Shown here in pieces: positions 48,575-60,944 of a stretch of 64,000 bases of DNA. The stretch is taken from the NCBI RefSeq assembly GCF_958295425.1, contig NC_081149.1, forward strand, positions 1,054,001 through 1,118,000. Direction: 5' to 3'. Below the pieces are notes generated by a model, which was not told where the DNA came from, did no database searches, and saw only the letters and a program-made list of their open reading frames with translations. Position numbers and translations under genes: made by a program. The stretch is from Solea solea (taxonomy: Eukaryota > Chordata > Actinopteri > Pleuronectiformes > Soleidae). The first letter of the stretch is position 1. The number at the start of each line of letters is the position of its first letter.

Positions 48575-49205
48575 ATAGTATCACGTTTTTGTGATATAAT
48601 TATCACGTTTATGTGATATAATTATCACGTTTATACAATATAATATCACATTTATACAATATAATATCACGTTTATGTGATATAATTATCACGTTTATAC
48701 AATATAATTATCACGTTTATACAATATAATATCACGTTTATGTGATATAATTATCACGTTTATACAATATAATTATCACGTTTATACAATATAATATCAC
48801 GTTTGTACAATATAATTATCACGTTTATACAGTATAATATCACGTTTATACAACATAGTATCACGTTTATACACTATAATATCACGCTTATACAATATAA
48901 TATCACGTTTATACAGTATAATATCACGTTTATACAATATAGTATCACGTTTATACAGTATAATATCACGTTTATACAACATAGTATCATGTTTATACAG
49001 TATAATATCACGCTTATACAATATAATATCACGTTTATACAGTATAATATCACGTTTATACAATATAGTATCACGTTTATACAGTATAATATCACGTTTA
49101 TACAATATAGTATCACGTTTATACAGTATAATATCACGCTTATACAATATAATATCACGTTTATACAGTATAATATCACGTTTATACAATATAGTATCAC
49201 AAATT
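48575..49205. repeat. 22-23 bp minisatellite TATCACGTTTATACAATATAA
   Basis: About 27 copies inside the transposon next to the left end. Long frames on both strands here are translated repeat. Confidence 0.92.
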
Positions 49206-49704
49206 CCACTGTGAACACACTTCTGTACAATGTAACGTTTTGAATAATTTCATTTGTTTTTGCAAACTTCCAACATCATGGCAACCTGTCTGTTACAAAA
49301 AGGTGTGTTTAATATAGGCCTACATTTATTGAATGTCTTATTAGTGTGTAGTTTGACATGTTGTTCAACTGGACAGAACAACGATTAGAACTAATAAAAG
49401 TCTACTTGATCAGGTTTTTAACCTGAAAGAAACCCTCCTAAAATTCTGTGCTTGTGTGGTCCAGCTGGTGGTGACAGACAGAAGTTAAGTAGACAAGATC
49501 TGCTGAGTATGTCATTAAGGAGATGTTACCTATTTCCAGGAAGATATGTGAAACATTGGTATCTGAATCAAACCCAGCCAGTTGGACATCAGTAGGTCTT
49601 TTGATGAAAGTAAAACAAATGCACTGAAACCCTTGATTCTGCACAGAAAGTTGTATAACTTTCAAATCCATGTAATGAATACAAGTGATGAATGATATAT
49701 TTTC

Positions 49705-49710
49705 TTTATT
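49705..49710 (-). promoter_or_regulatory. Polyadenylation signal of the passenger gene
   Basis: AATAAA on the - strand 46 bases past the TAA. Confidence 0.55.
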
Positions 49711-49755
49711 TTATACACAACAGACTATCCAGCAGACACATTCACTACCCAGGGA

Positions 49756-51714
49756 TTACAGGCGCCTGAGGAATTCCTCACACTCCAAGGCTTTCTTGTA
49801 ACTGCTCAGGAAGCTATCCAGTTTCTGCCTCGCTTTTGAGGAAATGTGGCTCTGAAGCTGTTCCCCAAGCTGGGTTATCTCGCTGACAAGACAAAATGAT
49901 ATAGCAAAATAATGAAGTCGTTAAAGACACTCAAATACATAATAAGATATAAACTGAAAATTGGATTAACAGTTTCCTAAACTATCCGGCTTACCTTGAG
50001 TCAAACTCTGTGCCACGCATGTACATCTCCTTGGCTTTGTCCAGGGAGATGGAGTGAACAGCTCCGAGGGCGTATACTGTTGCCTGTGGCATGAAGATTA
50101 AGATTTAAGATTGTGTTAGACAGTGACCATGTGTTAAAAGGAGACAGACATATGCAGTCATATAAAACATGTAGTCTACAAATCAGTGTCAGTGTCTGAG
50201 ATCTCACCTCTGGCAAAAGTACATCCATTACGAATGCCACTGGATCTGCAGACTTCTTGTCTGTCTCAGTACGTTCGAGTACTTCAGACAAGAAGTGCAT
50301 GACTTTGTCCACTTGTTCATCATCTTCAAAAAGAAGGATGACCCTGTCCTGTTTCTTGGCCCAAGGAGACACCGTGTTGCCTGTGATGATGTTCTATAAA
50401 AATTGTATAGGATTTTAGTTTGGGTATTCATATACAAATACACAAACACCACACTAAATGCCATTGTCACTCACTTTAAGGTGTTGCAGCATGCCCTGAT
50501 CCTCTGTGATTACACTGGTTAACAGACAACATGCCTCGCGTCGCTTCTGTTGGGCTTGTTGGGCCCTTTCCTAAAATTAAATTACACATAATATGCAACA
50601 CTGAATACATGAATATATATACTGAATATAAGAACTTTGAATAAGACATTTTCTTTCCCTGATTATTTGCACTTCCTCTGATAAGAGGTGTCATCCTGGC
50701 TGGCAACTTGTTTGGCCACAGTAACATCACTGCCCTAAATGGATATACAGATAAGCCTGACTGAGAGAGAACAGAACTGTGTGGTCATCACGTGTGAAAG
50801 AATTGCTTAGACTAACCAAGTCTTGTACAGCAAGATGCAGACGGTCCTCAGTGTCTGATGGGACCTGTAGATAATCATCAGAATCATAATTGTTCCAGCG
50901 TGTCTCATATGCAAATGTCAACAACTTCCAATAGAGATCCATGTTGGATTCAGAATGACACAGTACCATAGTAAACATGCTGCATGTGTCATAACAATCC
51001 ATGTAGTATGTATTACTGACCACAGTGCAGCTTGAGTGCTGATCCTGAGGACAGGGGCTGGGTTGTCATGGAGTGTTGCTCGGCCTTCCTTGGTGAAGTG
51101 AGCAAACTTCCTCCCATAACTACAAGCAAAAACACATTTCTTCACCGTAGGACTGAAATTATACCGGGTCTTAACCCAATATCCCCTCAAAAATAATAAT
51201 TGCCAACGCTGTTGTTTTAATTGCATGCAACATACCCCTGCAGCCCAAGGTTTTCCACCAGGACAATGCACCACCACCGCCTCAGTGAAGACATGTCATA
51301 CTAAACACAAAGCACAGTTACACAAAACAAATTCATATAAGTTCGTGTAGCATATTAATGGCGATATTTTAATCATGTAAATAGTGGGTAGGCAGGTATT
51401 GAGGTGACCCTGGTTTGTGCCTCCAGTCAGAAATGCTTTCTTTTTTAAGTTAGGATGTTTTTAATCAGTTTGAGGCAGCATCAGTCCCATTGTCCGAGGT
51501 AATATATACTTTCTGATGTACAAGAGGGAATCCAAGGTCAACTAAAGGACCCACCTCTTGTTGAGATTTATCTTCAACTTCACAACTTGCTCATTTGTCT
51601 TTTCTCATTATCATTTACTTTACATACATCAGCCGGTCATCACATGAAACTGTGTTATAAACAATGGTGAATTGAATTAATACTTACAACGTTGAAGTCA
51701 AAACTAGCCTCCAT
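49756..51714 (-). CDS. Passenger gene of the 7.3 kb transposon, 8 exons, 283 aa, function unknown
   Basis: Exons: 51714-51688, 51300-51236, 51119-51021, 50979-50817, 50570-50475, 50393-50208, 50083-49995, 49882-49756 (TAA). All introns are GT-AG and all phases fit, giving 852 nt with no internal stop. Segments: MEASFDFNV, SSLRRWWCIVLVENLG, GRKFAHFTKEGRATLHD, DTEDRLHLAVQDLERAQQAQ, ILLFEDDEQVDKVMHFLSEV, VMDVLLPEATVYALGAV, SYKKALECEEFLRRL. It is charged, mostly helical, without signal or membrane segments. DVLLPEA.VYAL faintly recalls the C-terminus of PWWP3A/MUM1-type proteins; this is weak. The start could lie further upstream (open for six codons). AATAAA follows at 49710-49705. It may be transcribed with the transposase-like gene, 304 bases upstream. 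Confidence 0.6.
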
Positions 51715-52017
51715 TGCAAAATACCAGGCAAACTGTAATGAAAATGGAAATTAAGACATGAAACATAATTAACAAGTGCCAGCTGTGCCAGTGACTGAGA
51801 AGTTAGTCACATGTATTCCTTAACACGTGCAGGGCTGATCATGTAAAAAGGAAGAGATGTGTACACTTAATCCTTGCTTATTATTTTTGTTGTGCACCCC
51901 ACCTTTGTACATTCACACACAGCTAGTGTCAGAGTAGGGCACAGTGGTGGTAAATCACTATTTGATGCAAGTCCAAAGTAATAAAGTGTAATTGTAAATG
52001 TATAGTATACAGACATA

Positions 52018-54868
52018 TCATTTGACCAGATACTCCTGTAGGGGATGATGACCTTTTATTGTCCATGAGTCTCTGCAGGGCTTGAGTGCTGACACCACTG
52101 TTAAAGTCTCACACTCCTCTGAACACTGGTCCATGTTCTGTTGTCCCTGTATTGAAAGGCAGATCATCAGGCCTTAAGCCATACACATCTATGACAGAAT
52201 TAAACAGAAGCAATTTCATGGCAGGCTGTGACCTCACCTTCGGAGTGTGCTGTCGCTGAAGTGCTACTTGAAAACAGTGCAGATGCTACAAAATATGCAA
52301 AAGTACAATTATGCAAAAATCTAATAGGATGAGAGTATATATATTTAAATAAAAATGCTTAACATCCTTACACACCCATTACAGCCTTTCCAGCACTATC
52401 AGTAGCGATGCCATCTGTTGATATTTTCTGAAGACCTGTCAGTGTCTTCTCATTTATCATGGTATTATGATGATGAATAATACATCGCATGAGAAAGACA
52501 TGGCTTCCTGGGGATATCATGTTCAGAAAATAATAGTTTTTCCTCATTTTGGAGAAAAATTGTTCTGCTGTTTGGGAATTCACCCATCCACGGAGTTCTG
52601 GGACAAGACCAATTTTTCTGAGGCAGTCTTTAGGGTCCTTTGTATTTGCCTCATGAAATGTGTCATATAGTGCATAGTGATCTGCAGATCCTGTGCTTGG
52701 GTGTGCATTTATGTCCGCAGGCTCCTTCCGCCATTTTAGCCAGGGCAGGTTTATTTCCATTTTTACCCTTGTTGGCTGAGTCGAGATTTTCAGGTGAGGC
52801 CTCTGCCAGCCTGCCTTCATTTGGCCTGAACGGTATTTTTTCTGGCTCCCGCAAGTTGGTGTGGGCCACCAAACCTCTGGCAAAGTCATAAATGACCACA
52901 TGGCAGGTGTTTGAAGGAGAGCAGCATGTCTGCATAATCCCGTGGACTTTCTGCTCGGATGTTGAACTTCACTGAACTCACAACACCACAGGGACACATT
53001 ATCACAGCCCAGCCCCCTTAACAGGAAAATAAATTGGAAATCTCAGTACATTGACAATAATCTTAACTAAAACACATAGCAGCTTGTGGATAGTATTAAA
53101 AACACAATTTGCTAAACATGTTTAATTTCCTGGAAAGAAAAAGTTCATTCCAACTTACCTGATGCACCCCAGACCTTCTGAAACACCTTGTCATAGGTAC
53201 TGCGGCTTTTCATCTGTTCTCTCAAGCGGATGACAAGATCCATTTTTGATCCAGAAGAATCAAGGCCACACTCTTTTACTAAAGTCCGCAGTAAATGAAC
53301 CTGTTAAAACATAGGCAAGTACATCAACAACCAGACCCCTCAGTTAAAGTAATGTATTTCTAATCACTTAAAAACGCAGGTCTCACCTTTAAGTTCATTA
53401 CTTCATTTGTCAATCTGTCCTCTGTCATATCCACCTCTGCCTGCTCTAGTGGGTTGGATCCTTTACTGCCTTTGACCTTCTTGTACTCAGTGTTAAATAC
53501 CATATTGCTGGCTCTGGTCTGAGGACCTATCCATGGTGCCCATTTGTGATAAGATGGAGATACCACACACGGGTTCACAGCATTGCCTAGATAAGAGCCA
53601 AACACACATCACAAGCAGAAACAATGATATTACAAAGTTATACTAAAAAAAGTTATATACATATACATATATATACATATGGATTTATTCGCTTGCACAA
53701 GGCAAGTCTTCACTTACTCTTCACAAAGCCTCTGCAAAGAATTTCCTGGCTGACAGAATGCCAAAAGTCTTCTATGTCAACCTCGCCATTAAAGTCAGAT
53801 GGGGGCTCTTTAAGGTCACTCACTGGAAGAAAAACATTTGACAGTGTACTCTGTCCCTGAAGACCTCCTGTGAGGAATAACGACTTACTTGGCATGCTGA
53901 AGACTCCCTTCTTATGCAAATCCATGATGACAACAGGAGGATGGTTTCCACAATTAACACAAGAGAATGAATACTCATGTGCTGATAGAGCTTCATAATG
54001 AAGGTACCCGTGAAGTATGGAGTTGTGGTCTGGATATGTATCTTTGTTTGTGGCTTGTAAAATCGCCACAGCTCTCCCCACTGATAATTTAGGACTTACC
54101 ACCGTGCTCCACCATTGACCTTTGGTGTCCCTGCAGATGAGCCACAAGCTTTGCATAGCTCCCCTTTTTTGTGCAGATCAGTGTCCGAGTCGCATCTTCT
54201 CAGCTCAGGGTCTGCTCCTTCACTGAACGTAGTGTTGCTCTATAAGAGAAAATGTCAAATAAAATTGTAGATTTTGTATTTTTAACATGGGGACATTTTT
54301 AATCCAGAATCAAGTAGTAATGAACTGGACTGCATTTGCCTGTAAGACTTTCCCTGTCCTAGAATATATGCAGGCTAACTAAAATAAATTAAATCAAATG
54401 ACACTGTTGACTGTGATTCAACAGAACTTCTCATTTCTAAACATGAAAAATATTATTCATCATCAAATCTTTTATCTTAACAATTGTAGAACTGAGGTCA
54501 CACGTTTTCAAATGAGCAAAGCTGTGTGCAACTTGTCAGAGTCATTTAAAGATTAAAAAACAGATAAATACTAATATGTAGAGATCATATAGTTTATCTT
54601 ATACGTTTCTTGGTTGAAAATGAGACAATGTTATATTGTCAATGTTATAACCTGTACATATAAATAAAAGAAAAAAAGGGAGAAAAGAAAAAAAGGGAGA
54701 AAATCGCTGCGTCTTGCTTGCTGTTACAATCGCTATCGTTACAGCATGCAGACATTACTGGTTAATAAACCGCACTTAATTGATTTAATGGATACAAATA
54801 ATGACTATTCATCCAGTGTTCAATATCTAAATGTGTTTTTTATCCATTCTTACCTTTTCCTCCGTCAT
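52018..54868 (-). pseudogene. Transposase-like gene with CxxC motifs and SAP domain, frameshifted
   Basis: Exons in order: 54868-54854, 54239-53889, 53822-53718, 53586-53387, 53300-53159, 53016-52374, 52285-52238, 52146-52018 (TGA). Readable parts: ELCKACGS, SFSCVNCGNHPPVVIMDLHK, SDLKEPPSDFNGEVDIEDFW, VVSPSYHKWAPWIG, a SAP motif (LVKECGLDSSGSKMDLVIRL), WAVIMCPCGVV, YDFARGLVAHTNLREPE, YALYDTFHEANTKD and VNSQTAEQFFSKMRKNYYFL. The second exon has one frame change and the sixth has two, so no full product is predicted. The layout matches multi-copy teleost proteins annotated HMG domain-containing protein 3-like, which I take to be KDZ-type transposases. Confidence 0.65.
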
Positions 54869-54912
54869 TTTCCCGTGTTACTTTTTCGGGTTCTCTCTTC
54901 ATACTCGGTCAA

Positions 54913-55354
54913 CGTAAACGTCATCACGTTTCAGACGCAGTCTCTTGAGAGCCAATCAGAGTGTCGTGTAGTGTGAGGGGGTGATTCGTTGAGTAAAGGG
55001 GTGTTTTGTTGAGTGTAAGGGGGTGTTTCGTTGAGTAAAGGGGGTGTTTCGTTGAGTAAAGGGGTGTTTCGTTGAGTGTAAGGGGGTGTTTCGTTGAGTA
55101 AAGGGGTGTTTCGTTGAGTAAAGGGGTGTTTCGTTGAGTGTAAGGGGGTGTTTCGTTGAGTAAAGGGGTGTTTCGTTGAGTAAAGGGGTGTTTCGTTGAG
55201 TAAAGGGGTGTTTCGTTGAGTGTAAGGGGGTGTTTCGTTGAGTAAAGGGGTGTTTCGTTGAGTGGAGGGGTGTGTCGTTGAGTGGAGGGGTGTGTCGTTG
55301 AGTGGAGGGGTGTGTCGTTGAGTGGTCTGCGGGTCTGCAGCTAGACCCTTCTCT
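54913..55354. repeat. Right inverted end of the 7.3 kb transposon
   Basis: Inverted counterpart of 48055-48288 with more minisatellite units (GTTTCGTTGAGTAAAGGGGT) and an ACGTCA core at 54918-54923. It lies directly upstream of the first coding exon of the transposase-like gene and is presumably its promoter. Confidence 0.85.
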
Positions 55355-55361
55355 GTTCAAT

Positions 55362-55815
55362 GGTTAATAAATCTCTGTCATTATCAACGTTAACGCCAAC
55401 CACATTTTTATAAACAACCTTTATTTTCCATTCATTTGGTAACAAGCTAAAAAAATGCAAATGTTTATATTGTGCTAAACAAGGATGTCACAGAACGGAC
55501 TTCATTCATATTGATATTATTATTATTATAATGATAATAATATAATATAGATTTCTTCTGATAACAAATATGCAGAAGAATGGTGCACTCCATACCTCCA
55601 CTAATAATTACAACAATCATAAAAATAACTTAGATTTATAACCCTGATGGGGATGGGATGGGATTCCAAGATGGCTGCTACCAACCGCAGACATGTTGCT
55701 GCACTTTTGTGTCAAATCTCATGTAGAGCTAACAATGGCTAACCCACACTCACATCCAGTTCTTCTACAACTTTGCAAACAGTGCATGAAGTGGGTCTGT
55801 ACTGCCTGTACTATG
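55362..55815. other. Intergenic DNA, nothing recognised
   Basis: AT-rich unique sequence with a TTA run near 55520. A short Kozak-like ATG at 55672 opens only 24 codons and is not supported. Confidence 0.4.
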
Positions 55816-56050
55816 GCCCCACAGTACAGGCAGTACAGTACAGTACAGTACAGTACAGTACAGTGCAGTACAGTACAGTACAGTACAGTACAGTACAGAC
55901 AGTACAGGCAGTGCAGTACAGTACAGTACAGTAAAGTACAGTACAGACAGTACAGTACAGTACAGGCAGTACAGTACAGTACAGACAGTACAGTACAGTA
56001 CAGACAGTACAGGCAGTGCAGTACAGTACAGTACAGTACAGACAGTACAA
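55816..56050. repeat. GTACA pentanucleotide array
   Basis: (CAGTA)n with interspersed GTACAGGCAGTACAGACA variants. It is self-complementary at GTAC, giving Cys/Thr/Val frames on both strands. Confidence 0.92.
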
Positions 56051-56214
56051 TGGGGTGAACTACAAAACACAAGTAATTATCTTCCTGTTCAGAAACGTTT
56101 TTAAATGTAAAAGGAAATATATGAAAAAACACAAGGAAGCACAAATATGTGACTTGTATAACGAGATTCCAGATCATCACTGTTATTATTAGGTGTTGTT
56201 AACATCTTGAGGCC

Positions 56215-59200
56215 TGTTGGGCTCATGCTGCCTGATTATCTATAGATTCCTTCATATGTCTGTTGGGCTCATGCTGCCTGATTATCTATAGATTCCTTCA
56301 TATGTCTGTTGGGCTCATGCTGCCCGAGTATCTATAGATTCCTTCATATGTCTGTTGGGCTCATGCTGCCCGAGTATCTATAGATTCCTTCATATGTCTG
56401 TTGGGCTCATGCTGCCCGAGTATCTATAGATTCCTTCATATGTCTGTTGGGCTCATGCTGCCCGAGTATCTATAGATTCCTTCATATGTCTGTTGGGCTC
56501 ATGCTGCCCGAGTATCTATAGATTCCTTCATATGTCTGTTGGGCTCATGCTGCCCGAGTATCTATAGATTCCTTCATATGTCTGTTGGGCTCATGCTGCC
56601 TGAGTATCTGTAGATTCCTTCATATGTCTGTTGGGCTCATGCTGCCTGAGTATCTGTAGATTCCTTCATATGTCTGTTGGGCTCATGCTGCCTGAGTATC
56701 TATAGATTCCTTCATATGTCTGTTGGGCTCATGCTGCCCGAGTATCTATAGATTCCTTCATATGTCTGTTGGGCTCATGCTGCCCGAGTATCTATAGATT
56801 CCTTCATATGTCTGTTGGGCTCATGCTGCCCGAGTATCTATAGATTCCTTCATATGTCTGTTGGGCTCATGCTGCCCGAGTATCTATAGATTCCTTCATA
56901 TGTCTGTTGGGCTCATGCTGCCCGAGTATCTATAGATTCCTTCATATGTCTGTTGGGCTCATGCTGCCCGAGTATCTATAGATTCCTTCATATGTCTGTT
57001 GGGCTCATGCTGCCTGAGTATCTATAGATTCCTTCATATGTCTGTTGGGCTCATGCTGCCCGAGTATCTATAGATTCCTTCATATGTCTGTTGGGCTCAT
57101 GCTGCCCGAGTATCTATAGATTCCTTCATATGTCTGTTGGGCTCATGCTGCCCGAGTATCTATAGATTCCTTCATATGTCTGTTGGGCTCATGCTGCCCG
57201 AGTATCTATAGATTCCTTCATATGTCTGTTGGGCTCATGCTGCCCGAGTATCTATAGATTCCTTCATATGTCTGTTGGGCTCATGCTGCCTGAGTATCTA
57301 TAGATTCCTTCATATGTCTGTTGGGCTCATGCTGCCTGAGTATCTATAGATTCCTTCATATGTCTGTTGGGCTCATGCTGCCTGAGTATCTATAGATTCC
57401 TTCATATGTCTGTTGGGCTCATGCTGCCTGATTATCTATAGATTCCTTCATATGTCTGTTGGGCTCATGCTGCCTGAGTATCTATAGATTCCTTCATATG
57501 TCTGTTGGGCTCATGCTGCCCGAGTATCTATAGATTCCTTCATATGACTGTTGGGCTCATGCTGCCCGCGTATCTATAGATTCCTTCATATGTCTGTTGG
57601 GCTCATGCTGCCCGAGTATCTATAGATTCCTTCATATGTCTGTTGGGCTCATGCTGCCCGAGTATCTATAGATTCCTTCATATGTCTGTTGGGCTCATGC
57701 TGCCTGAGTATCTATAGATTCCTTCATATGTCTGTTGGGCTCATGCTGCCTGAGTATCTATAGATTCCTTCATATGTCTGTTGGGCTCATGCTGCCTGAG
57801 TATCTATAGATTCCTTCATATGTCTGTTGGGCTCATGCTGCCTGATTATCTATAGATTCCTTCATATGTCTGTTGGGCTCATGCTGCCCGAGTATCTATA
57901 GATTCCTTCATATGTCTGTTGGGCTCATGCTGCCTGAGTATCTATAGATTCCTTCATATGTCTGTTGGGCTCATGCTGCCTGAGTATCTATAGATTCCTT
58001 CATATGTCTGTTGGGCTCATGCTGCCTGAGTATCTATAGATTCCTTCATATGTCTGTTGGGCTCATGCTGCCTGAGTATCTATAGATTCCTTCATATGTC
58101 TGTTGGGCTCATGCTGCCTGATTATCTATAGATTCCTTCATATGTCTGTTGGGCTCATGCTGCCTGAGTATCTATAGATTCCTTCATATGTCTGTTGGGC
58201 TCATGCTGCCTGAGTATCTATAGATTCCTTCATATGTCTGTTGGGCTCATGCTGCCCGAGTATCTATAGAATCCTTCATATGTCTGTTGGGCTCATGCTG
58301 CCCGAGTATCTATAGATTCCTTCATAGGTCTGTTGGGCTCATGCTGCCCGAGTATCTATAGATTCCTTCATATGTCTGTTGGGCTCATGCTGCCTGAGTA
58401 TCTATAGATTCCTTCATATGTCTGTTGGGCTCATGCTGCCTGATTATCTATAGATTCCTTCATATGTCTGTTGGGCTCATGCTGCCCGAGTATCTATAGA
58501 TTCCTTCATATGTCTGTTGGGCTCATGCTGCCCGAGTATCTATAGATTCCTTCATATGTCTGTTGGGCTCATGCTGCCCGATTATCTATAGATTCCTTCA
58601 TATGTCTGTTGGGCTCATGCTGCCTGAGTATCTATAGATTCCTTCATATGTCTGTTGGGCTCATGCTGCCTGAGTATCTATAGATTCCTTCATATGTCTG
58701 TTGGGCTCATGCTGCCTGAGTATCTATAGATTCCTTCATATGTCTGTTGGGCTCATGCTGCCTGATTATCTATAGATTCCTTCATATGTCTGTTGGGCTC
58801 ATGCTGCCTGATTATCTATAGATTCCTTCATATGTCTGTTGGGCTCATGCTGCCCGAGTAGCTATAGATTCCTTCATATGTCTGTTGGGCTCATGCTGCC
58901 TGATTAGCTATAGATTCCTTCATATGTCTGTTGGGCTCATGCTGCCTGATTATCTATAGATTCCTTCATATGTCAGTTGGGCTCATGCTGCCTGATTATC
59001 TATAGATTCCTTCATATGTCTGTTGGGCTCATGCTGCCTGAGTATCTATAGATTCCTTCATATGTCTGTTGGGCTCATGCTGCCTGATTATCTATAGATT
59101 CCTTCATATGTCTGTTGGGCTCATGCTGCCTGAGTATCTATAGATTCCTTCATATGTCTGTTGGGCTCATGCTGCCTGAGTATCTATAGATTCCTTCATA

Positions 59201-60168
59201 TGTCTGTTCGGCTCATGCTGCCTGATTATCTATAGATTCCTTCATATGTCTGTTGGGCTCATGCTGCCCGAGTATCTATAGATTCCTTCATATGTCTGTT
59301 GGGCTCATGCTGCCTGAGTATCTATAGATTCCTTCATATGTCTGTTGGGCTCATGCTGCCCGAGTAGCTATAGATTCCTTCATATGTCTGTTGGGCTCAT
59401 GCTGCCTGATTATCTATAGATTCCTTCATATGTCTGTTGGGCTCATGCTGCCTGAGTATCTATAGATTCCTTCATATGTCTGTTGGGCTCATGCTGCCTG
59501 ATTATCTATAGATTCCTTCATATGTCTGTTGGGCTCATGCTGCCTGAGTATCTATAGATTCCTTCATATGTCTGTTGGGCTCATGCTGCCTGAGTATCTA
59601 TAGATTCCTTCATATGTCTGTTGGGCTCATGCTGCCCGAGTATCTATAGATTCCTTCATATGTCTGTTGGGCTCATGCTGCCCGAGTATCTATAGATTCC
59701 TTCATATGTCTGTTGGGCTCATGCTGCCTGAGTATCTATAGATTCCTTCATATGTCTGTTGGGCTCATGCTGCCTGAGTATCTATAGATTCCTTCATATG
59801 TCTGTTGGGCTCATGCTGCCCGATTATCTATAGATTCCTTCATATGTCTGTTGGGCTCATGCTGCCCGAGTATCTATAGATTCCTTCATATGTCTGTTGG
59901 GCTCATGCTGCCCGAGTATCTATAGATTCCTTCATATGACTGTTGGGCTCATGCTGCCCGAGTATCTATAGATTCCTTCATAGGTCTGTTGGGCTCATGC
60001 TGCCTGAGTATCTATAGATTCCTTCATATGTCTGTTGGGCTCATGCTGCCTGAGTATCTATAGATTCCTTCATATGTCTGTTGGGCTCATGCTGCCTGAG
60101 TATCTATAGATTCCTTCATATGTCTGTTGGGCTCATGCTGCCTGAGTATCTATAGATTCCTTCATATG
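56215..60168. repeat. 46-bp satellite, about 86 copies
   Basis: Unit TGTTGGGCTCATGCTGCCYG then AKTATCTATAGATTCCTTCA then TATGTC. Variants CCTGAG, CCCGAG and CCTGAT occur in clustered runs; all frames are closed by stops. Very homogeneous over 3.95 kb. Confidence 0.97.
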
Positions 60169-60580
60169 TGTTTGAACAAACCAAAGGTGTGTGTTCCATT
60201 AGTTGGTCATTTGCTTCCCAGCCTTGTTCTGCTGCATCTCCACATACCATTTCATCATGCTCAGGGTTAGATGCAGTGATACTTTACTTATAACTCAGAG
60301 AGATCACTGTTCCTCCTCTTCACGCTCACCTTCATCAAGATCATCGCTTGTATCTGTTTTGGGAAGAAGACAACAGAGGTGATCCTTTCATCAGTCAGCC
60401 ATAGAAACCAAACTCAAACTTCTCTTTTTTTTCTTTGTTTCATCATCACATGAGCTCTGCCTGCGGTGTTTTCCCTCTCTGTCTTACCCATTCATTCTCC
60501 TCTCCATACATTCTCCTCTCTCAACTTCATTGAGGAACTACTGGATCTTTTTTACCAAACTGACAAAAGCATAAACTGAC

Positions 60581-60754
60581 CTCAGAGTCTCCAGTGCACA
60601 GTCTGAACTTTCCACGAGTTCAGACAGAGGCTTTAAATGCACATCTTGCAGCTTGTTGGAGCTCAGGTTGAGGACTTTGAGATAGGAAGGGTTGTACTTG
60701 AGAGCTGAGGCCAGAGAAGAACAACTGACCTCTGACAAACTGCAGCTCCTCAAT
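60581..60754 (-). CDS. NLR (NLRC3-like) leucine-rich-repeat exon, orphan
   Basis: A 174-nt exon with acceptor TTCTTCAG and donor GTCAGT, encoding LRSCSLSEVSCSSLASALKY then NPSYLKVLNLSSNKLQDVHL and ESSDCALETLR. 174-nt, 58-codon LRR exons of this pattern are the rule in fish NLR-C genes. No NACHT exon or other LRR exon was found in the window; it could be the 3' end of a gene lying to the right or a lone fragment. A possible small downstream exon (ATACAAGCGATGATCTTGAT, - strand, near 60349) has GT-AG borders. Confidence 0.65.
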
Positions 60755-60944
60755 CTGAAGAAAGAACGGACATGAATAGAAACGATTACTTTTGTTGTTT
60801 CTCTATTTTGTTAAATGTATTATTAACATCTAATGGCACTTTTCCATGATACAGTTCTAGTGCGACTCCACTTTATTCTTTTCCATCAGTGACAGAGCCT
60901 GGTACCTGGTACTTTTTCAGTACCTGCTCTGGTGAGGTTCCGAG

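Larger units (their letters stand above)
48055..55354 (-). mobile_element. 7.3 kb DNA transposon with long repeat-built inverted ends; Zisupton/KDZ-like candidate
   Basis: Flanked by GTTCAAT at 48048-48054 and 55355-55361. The inverted ends share AGCTGCAGACCCGCAGACCA plus CTCAACGACACAC, then a CTCAACGAAACACCCCTTTA minisatellite (about 7 units left, 17 right), then an inner block with CTCAAGAGACTGCGTCTGAA. It carries two minus-strand spliced genes: a SAP/CxxC transposase-like gene (54868-52018, frameshifted) and an intact second gene (51714-49756). The 7-8 bp duplication, long subterminal repeats and KDZ-type protein suggest the Zisupton group; that assignment is from memory of the family. Confidence 0.7.

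Noticed and set aside
48803..49243. Overlapping long frames on both strands (KRDIILY, NITFIQY)
   Set aside because: Translated minisatellite TATCACGTTTATACAATATAA inside the transposon.
55672..55743. Short ATG frame with good Kozak context near 55672
   Set aside because: Only 24 codons, no donor site or homology seen; no gene can be supported.
55693..56070. Frames rich in YCTVL and QYSTV
   Set aside because: Translation of the GTACA array, which is self-complementary.
56215..60168. Possible CRISPR or coding repeat array
   Set aside because: Contiguous 46-bp satellite without spacers; all six frames are closed by stops.
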